A stretch of 64,000 nt of DNA from Luteitalea sp. (lineage in GTDB: Bacteria; Acidobacteriota; Vicinamibacteria; Vicinamibacterales; Vicinamibacteraceae), in NCBI GenBank assembly GCA_009377495.1, contig WHTZ01000004.1, positions 146,425 through 210,424 of the forward strand, given 5' to 3'. Positions 60,253-64,000 of this stretch are shown piece after piece. The notes beneath the pieces were generated by a model. That model was not told where the DNA came from, ran no database searches, and saw only the letters and a list, made by a program, of their open reading frames with translations. Numbering within the stretch: position 1 is the first letter of the stretch; every line of letters begins with the position of its first letter. A program made the position numbers and the translations under genes.

Positions 60253-60966
60253 GTCCTCGCTCTACTCACGTGCCCTCGCCCCTGGGCACTCGCCAAAATT
60301 GGATCACTTTGCTCACCAAAATGGAACCTCCCGCAGAACGGCGTTGGCGCGCGCCAACGTTGCGGATGCTCACTGTACGGGGGTATTTTGCACTGAGGGC
60401 CATGGGCACCGACTGCATTTTTCCCCATTCCCCGTTGGTTGCTACGAGTTGGAGTGCGTAGGCCGGGTCAAGGGCGGCGCCACCGCCGAGCAAAGCGAGA
60501 GGACCCTTGACCCGCCCGAGACGTGAGTTTGCCCACCCGTCCCACGTCGCCGCTTCTCAGTACCGGGTTCTGCTGCGGGCTCTGCACGTTTGTCCGTCAC
60601 GCTGGAGGAGTGGCGTCTGGCCAAGGGCCGCAGATTTGCAGTCGTCTGTGCGGCCGCCCTGCCAAGCAGATTGTGTGGCCGGCGCGGGCGGCTGCAAGGG
60701 CCTCCGCGGGCTACGCCCGCTCCGGTGGCTGTGCCATTCCACCCTTGCACCCGCCCGCTGGTCGGCCATGAAAGATCTGCACTCGTTCAGGGCGGCCAGG
60801 CACAGAAATCTCGCCGTGCAGAGTGCAGGACTTGCCGCTCGGGCTCTTGGAAGCGCGACGACGCAAGAGCACTCGGCCAGGGAACTGACGGCGCCGGCGG
60901 TGGCCCTCAAGCATACGCGGTGCGCGACAGAGCTCACCGGTTTCACGTCATTCTGGTTTGGGGGGC
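60253..60966. other. Island segment without a supported gene, with possible IS end remnant
   Basis: Several open frames exist on both strands, but none resembles a protein family. At 60290-60330 two imperfect direct repeats (CCAAAATTGGATCAC and CCAAAATGGAACCTC) are spaced like terminal repeats of IS21-family elements, and GTGCCC/GGGCAC flanks them on the left. This could be the worn end of an earlier insertion. Confidence 0.4.
60464..60514. repeat. Palindrome CGGGTCAAGGG/CCCTTGACCCG
   Basis: Perfect 11-bp arms at 60464-60474 and 60504-60514 enclose an inner GCGG/CCGC hairpin. It has no U-tract. It probably belongs to a dispersed repeat family. Confidence 0.6.
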
Positions 60967-61309
60967 TCACAGACAGGGGGGTAGGTTGGCTGGGATCTTC
61001 ACTTCGGTGTAAGACCCTGGTCTGGCGGCATTCACAGCCGCGACAACCCGTTCGAGGTGCAGCCGCAGGACCGGCCAGCGAGGATTGCCGAGCACTACGA
61101 GCGCGATCTTTCGCCCGCTGAGATTCTGCTGATAGCGGATGTTCTTGTCAGGCGTTACGAACACCTCGAAGCCCCGCCGCCTCGGCAGCATCGAGCAATT
61201 CCCCGTTGCCGAGCGTGTCCCAGCCCTGTGCCTTGGTTTCCTTGACCGTGTGTGCGGTCAGGCACTGTGCGAGCCCTCGGGGTGTGCCGTGATCAAAAAG
61301 CACGAGCAT
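60967..61309 (-). pseudogene. DUF5615 (PIN-like) toxin-like protein, frameshifted
   Basis: The first 46 residues read MLVLFDHGTPRGLAQCLTAH then GNGELLDAAEAAG, and the remainder, FEVFVTPDKNIRYQQNLSGR then AVNAARPGSYTEVKIP, is in another frame. Removal of one C in the CCCC run at 61172-61175 joins them into a normal DUF5615 protein of about 113 residues. The ATG overlaps the DUF433 stop (TGATG). DUF433/DUF5615 pairs are toxin-antitoxin-like modules. The shift would inactivate this copy unless it is a sequencing error. Confidence 0.8.
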
Positions 61310-61545
61310 CACGCGCCGCTGGCAGGCACCTCTTCCAGGCTTCGCGTGACGAAGTCGATCACTGCGTTGACCTGCTCACGGGTCACGTCAAACTGCTCCA
61401 TTACTTCATCAACGGTCATGCCCGCTTCGAGATTCTCGAAGATGATGGACACCGGCATGCGCGTTCCGCGCAGCACCCAGGCGCCACTCACCTTCCCTGG
61501 GATGCTCTCCACTTCAGGGCACTGGGACCAATCGAGCGCCGCCAT
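61309..61545 (-). CDS. DUF433 family protein (antitoxin-like partner)
   Basis: This is a 78-residue DUF433 protein with the family pattern VSGAWVLRGTRMPVSIIFEN then LEAGMTVDEVMEQFDVTREQ, a helix-turn-helix-like fold. It probably binds DNA or the toxin-like partner encoded downstream. AGGAGG precedes ATG 61545. It appears intact, while its partner is broken, as would be expected if an antitoxin remnant persists. Confidence 0.9.
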   Translation of the reverse strand: MAALDWSQCPEVESIPGKVSGAWVLRGTRMPVSIIFENLEAGMTVDEVMEQFDVTREQVNAVIDFVTRSLEEVPASGA

Positions 61546-61858
61546 CGTCCAGACCTCCTGAGTTTAGCGTAAAGGATTGTCCGGCCATCTGTCACGCTCC
61601 ACGGATATCGAACCTGTAGGGAAGTGCCAAGGCCATCATTCTCTTCGCTCCCGTGGATCCGGACATGCAGGCTGTCACGCATCCGGTTCGTCGACGAACA
61701 CCTTCTCCGCTGGATGGTTAGAGGACGTGGACGGGTCGTCGCGCTTAAGCACGGCTTCGAGCCGGTCGACACACGGGTTCCTCCCGTCTGCCGGGAGAGC
61801 TTCCGGCGCATTGGAGGTGGTCCGACAGAGTCAGATATCATCAATCACGCATCAACCC
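61546..61858. other. Intergenic region (313 bp)
   Basis: It lies between the divergent DUF433 and P-loop NTPase genes. I see no gene. A TATCAT at about 61834 could be a -10 for the NTPase, and GGAGG-like bases at 61813-61817 are too far from its ATG to be its ribosome-binding site. Confidence 0.5.
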
Positions 61859-62775
61859 ATGAGAAGGCTCTGGCCCCCGCTCGCCTTCGTCTGGCCGGCA
61901 ATCATCGTCGCTATCGTTGTGAACATCCTGTCAGGCCAGGTTGCGCACGTCCTTGCCCTTCCGGGTGCATGGCCAGCAGCAACAGTAGGGCTGGTCCTAG
62001 TCGCGTTCGTAACCTGGCTGGCGCGCCGGCACTGGTCCACACACAGACTGCAATCAGACTTCGACCTCTTCACCACGACCAGTAAGCTGAAGCCAGAAGA
62101 CATGGGGCTCGCGCGTACGAGACGTGGCGAGAATGTAATGGGGCCACGGCGTCCCTACTTTGATGCGTACATCCCGCGCATCGCGGTGCCATATGCCGCT
62201 CGGCATACAGGCGATGCCAAAAGCACCTACGATGAAGCGGCGCTGGCGAAGCGTGTCGGCGAGGGCGAGGGCTTTCTCCTCATCGGCCAGCCGACAGAAG
62301 GTAAGACGCGCACGCTGTATGAAGTGCTCTCGCGTGTTCAGAACTGCGTGGTAGTCCGTCCGCGGCGCGACAGAATGCCAAGCGACCAAGCGTTTACGCT
62401 ACTAAAGGACGCACGTGTTGTGTGCCTGGTCGACGACCTGAACTACTTTGTGGAAGCGCCACTTGATTTGCTGAAGTTCTTCCGTCGCCTAACTCTGTGT
62501 CATCACAATGCGCCCTACTGGGGGCGTGTCGCGACGGCGGAGAGTTGTCGGCACTCAGCGCCACAACGTCACCATTACAGCGAATATATGAATCGGTCGA
62601 ACTAGCGCTCGTACTGAAGCGCGCCACGCCGACACAGAAGACCGAACTCGCGTCAGCACTAGGTCTGGGCAGCGATCGAGAGTTCCCCACCCTCGGGTCT
62701 ATTTGTATGCGCGACGCGTTTACTTTAATGCGTCAGCGCTTTATGACCCTGCCGGAAGAGACGCAGGATTGCTTT
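61859..62775 (+). pseudogene. Membrane-anchored P-loop NTPase, broken by frameshift and insertion
   Basis: Two N-terminal membrane segments (WPPLAFVWPAIIVAIVVNIL and AATVGLVLVAFVTWLA) are followed by an NTPase with Walker A GQPTEGKTRTLYEVL and Walker B ARVVCLVDDLNYF. At the G run 62520-62524 the frame is lost. Adding one G joins NAPYWGACRDGGELSALS to QRIYESVELALVLKRATPT and FPTLGSICMRDAFTLMRQRF, phrases I associate with STAND-like NTPases carrying C-terminal helical repeats. The reading then ends at 62775, where the IS21 element is inserted. The C-terminal effector or sensor part is absent from the window. Confidence 0.7.
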
Positions 62776-63603
62776 TGTGGGTTCCGGAAATTCTGATCGC
62801 TGGATTCCGGAAATTCTGATCATGTCGCCTGCCTGATCTGACTCTTCCTGCATCGCGTCGTCAAGGTTGACATGGAGCGTGCGGACCGACGGGCCATCGA
62901 GGCGGACGAGCCGCCCGCGCTCGAGCACGCGATCGATGATGGCCTGGGCCGGGTCCTCGTCGTGGAGGACCCGGCCCCAGGCCTTGAGCGATTTATTGGT
63001 CGTGAAGATCATCGACCGCTGTTTCCGATGCCGCTCGTTGACGACATGGAAGAGCATGTTGGCGGCATCGGTGCCATAGGTGAGATAGCCGACCTCGTCG
63101 ACGACGAGGATCGCGGGATGCGTATAGAGGGGCAGGGCCTGGGCGAGCTGCCCCTCCCGAAACGCGGCCGAGAGATCGTCGATGAGCGTCGCCGCGGTGG
63201 TAAAGAACGCGTCGAAGCCGTTCTGGATCGCGCGATAGGCGATGGCCACGGCCAGGTGCGTCTTGCCGCGTCCCGGTTTGCCCGTGAGCACGAGCGAGCG
63301 GCCCTCGGTGACAAAGTCAGGGGCGAGCGCGGAGCCCAGCAGGTGGAGGCGCAGGGTCGATTGATAGGTGAAGTTGAAGTCATCGATGGTCTTGAGAAAG
63401 GGGAAGTGCGCCCGCCGCGTCAGGCGGCTGAGGCGCGTCTGTTGGCGATGCGCGATCTCTTCCGCGACCAGGAGGGCGAGAAAATCGCCGTAGGGCCAAC
63501 CTTCCTGCTCGGCGCGCTGGACGAGGGCGCGCCAGACCCGCCGCGTATTCGCCAGATTCAGGCGCTTGAGCAGGGCGTCGAGATGGTGATCGGGGGGCGT
63601 CAT
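62725..63603 (-). CDS. istB: IS21-family helper ATPase IstB
   Basis: This is a 292-residue AAA+ ATPase with the IstB N-terminal helices (LDALLKRLNLANTRRVWRAL), FNFTYQSTLR, Walker A GKPGRGKTHLAVAIAYRA and Walker B ILVVDEVGYLTYG. ATG 63603 overlaps the istA stop (ATGA), as is usual in IS21. The reading frame passes through the IS end repeats and stops at 62725 in the host gene, so about the last 35 residues are not normal IstB. It helps IstA choose and strand-transfer to target DNA. Confidence 0.93.
   Translation of the reverse strand: MTPPDHHLDALLKRLNLANTRRVWRALVQRAEQEGWPYGDFLALLVAEEIAHRQQTRLSRLTRRAHFPFLKTIDDFNFTYQSTLRLHLLGSALAPDFVTEGRSLVLTGKPGRGKTHLAVAIAYRAIQNGFDAFFTTAATLIDDLSAAFREGQLAQALPLYTHPAILVVDEVGYLTYGTDAANMLFHVVNERHRKQRSMIFTTNKSLKAWGRVLHDEDPAQAIIDRVLERGRLVRLDGPSVRTLHVNLDDAMQEESDQAGDMIRISGIQRSEFPEPTKAILRLFRQGHKALTH
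62782..62821. repeat. IS21 terminal direct repeats
   Basis: Two exact copies of TTCCGGAAATTCTGATC lie at 62782-62798 and 62805-62821, 23 bp apart from start to start. Multiple terminal repeats are typical of IS21 ends and bind IstA. Confidence 0.85.
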
Positions 63604-63945
63604 GACCGGCCTCCGACGCGGCGCCAGCGTGCCGCCGTGCTCGGCCGGGTCGGCGCGTCGAACGGCAGGGCCGGCACGGTCGCCCCGAGGTTCTCCGCGA
63701 TGTACTCGGCCCCGATGGCCTGCGCGGCGAGGCCCCACGCGAAGGCCGTGCGCAACGCCGCATCGCCATGGGTCTGCAGCAACGCATGCAACCGCTCCAC
63801 GTCGTGGATCCAGGTCTGCGGCCGCCGGTGCGTGAGCTCGGTGAGATAGGCCAGCGCCTCCGGGCCGAGATCCAGCAGGTGCTGGCGTTGCAAGTAACGC
63901 CGCGCGCGCTTGCCCGACACGGCCGCCACGCGTTGCGCGCGATGC
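63600..63945 (-). CDS. istA: IS21-family transposase IstA, C-terminal fragment
   Basis: The last about 115 residues of the transposase read HRAQRVAAVSGKRARRYLQR then LLDLGPEALAYLTELTHRRP and GAEYIAENLGATVPALPFD. The DDE catalytic core lies upstream and is absent. Going upstream, the frame meets TAG inside the 55-bp sequence at 63946-64000, so the gene is truncated at or near 63945. The identification rests on position before istB, overlap of the two genes and general similarity of the C-terminal part. Confidence 0.75.
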
Positions 63946-64000
63946 TCGGCAAGCGTGTGCTAACGCGCCGTAGGATGCCAGAAGGCCGATCGGTTGGAGG
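63946..64000. repeat. 55-bp exact copy of 23013-23067
   Basis: The last 55 bases of the window equal the 3' end of the asparagine-synthetase-like gene, same orientation, no mismatch. If the match continued past the window, the gene at 23-24.8 kb would be next. Confidence 0.95.

Larger units (their letters stand above)
62776..63945 (-). mobile_element. IS21-family element, 3' part only
   Basis: The element contains complete istB and the C-terminal end of istA. Its end next to istB begins with TGTGGG at 62776 and has IS21-like terminal direct repeats. The istA end is cut at 63945, where sequence identical to 23013-23067 begins. It is inserted in the P-loop NTPase gene. The opposite end and target duplication are not visible. 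Confidence 0.85.

Noticed and set aside
60507..61121. Overlapping frames on both strands in the island (60507-61121 plus, 60557-60970 minus)
   Set aside because: Arg/Pro/Ser-rich with no family resemblance; treated as non-coding.
61488..61844. Minus-strand 118-residue frame before the NTPase gene
   Set aside because: It overlaps the clear DUF433 start and resembles no family.
57364..63945. Second copy of the tRNA-Leu 3' end as attR
   Set aside because: I looked for the T-arm sequence downstream and did not see it within the window; it may lie beyond 64000.

Overview
The window is high-GC bacterial DNA with almost no spare space between genes. Three features suggest an acidobacterium, probably Vicinamibacteria-like: large TonB-dependent receptors with an N-terminal carboxypeptidase-regulatory-like domain (Oar type), very frequent ATGA/GTGA/TTGA overlaps, and intergenic tracts made of short repeated words. 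The taxonomy is inferred from gene content only. There is no rRNA and no CRISPR array; the only tRNA seen is tRNA-Leu(CAG) at 57.3 kb.

Layout. 0-12 kb: the start of an isopropylmalate/isocitrate-type dehydrogenase, three Oar-like TonB receptors (one leftward, then two tandem paralogues rightward) and an aldehyde dehydrogenase. 12-18 kb: a DUF4143 remnant, a gamma-glutamylcyclotransferase, an unknown anchored protein and a four-gene ABC-2 exporter operon. 18-22 kb: HD and NUDIX hydrolases, then mtnA-tsaD-yjbQ. 22-30 kb: a surface-polysaccharide block (pyruvyltransferase-like, degenerate asparagine-synthetase-like, flippase-like, GT4, methyltransferase, GT2, membrane protein). 30-34 kb: a nucleoside salvage operon, pdp-nupC-punA-cdd. 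34-45 kb: membrane transport, a rhodanese with an in-frame UGA at its active site, a PafA-like phosphatase, a subtilase, a beta-barrel, an alkyltransferase and a sigma/anti-sigma/DUF4097 operon. 45-57 kb: the leftward cell-shape operon, diguanylate cyclase-mreB-mreC-mreD-mrdA-rodA-rng, then a PpiD-like isomerase and SppA.

57-64 kb is an accessory island. It begins at tRNA-Leu with a tyrosine recombinase broken by two frameshifts, followed by an excisionase-like protein, tandem palindromic repeats, a DUF433/DUF5615 toxin-antitoxin-like pair with a frameshifted toxin, a membrane P-loop NTPase broken by a frameshift and by an insertion, and an IS21-family element. Four independent lesions occur in about 5 kb, while the remaining 57 kb is largely intact, so this looks like a decaying island.

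The strongest lead is the rhodanese at 36713-37117. A TGA lies exactly where the catalytic cysteine belongs, the frame continues into a normal rhodanese C-terminus, and a small hairpin with GU in its loop lies 22 nt downstream. It is a candidate selenoprotein. A second lead is an exact 55-nt match between the last 55 bases of the window and the 3' end of the asparagine-synthetase-like gene at 23 kb, which is either a rearrangement junction or an assembly seam.
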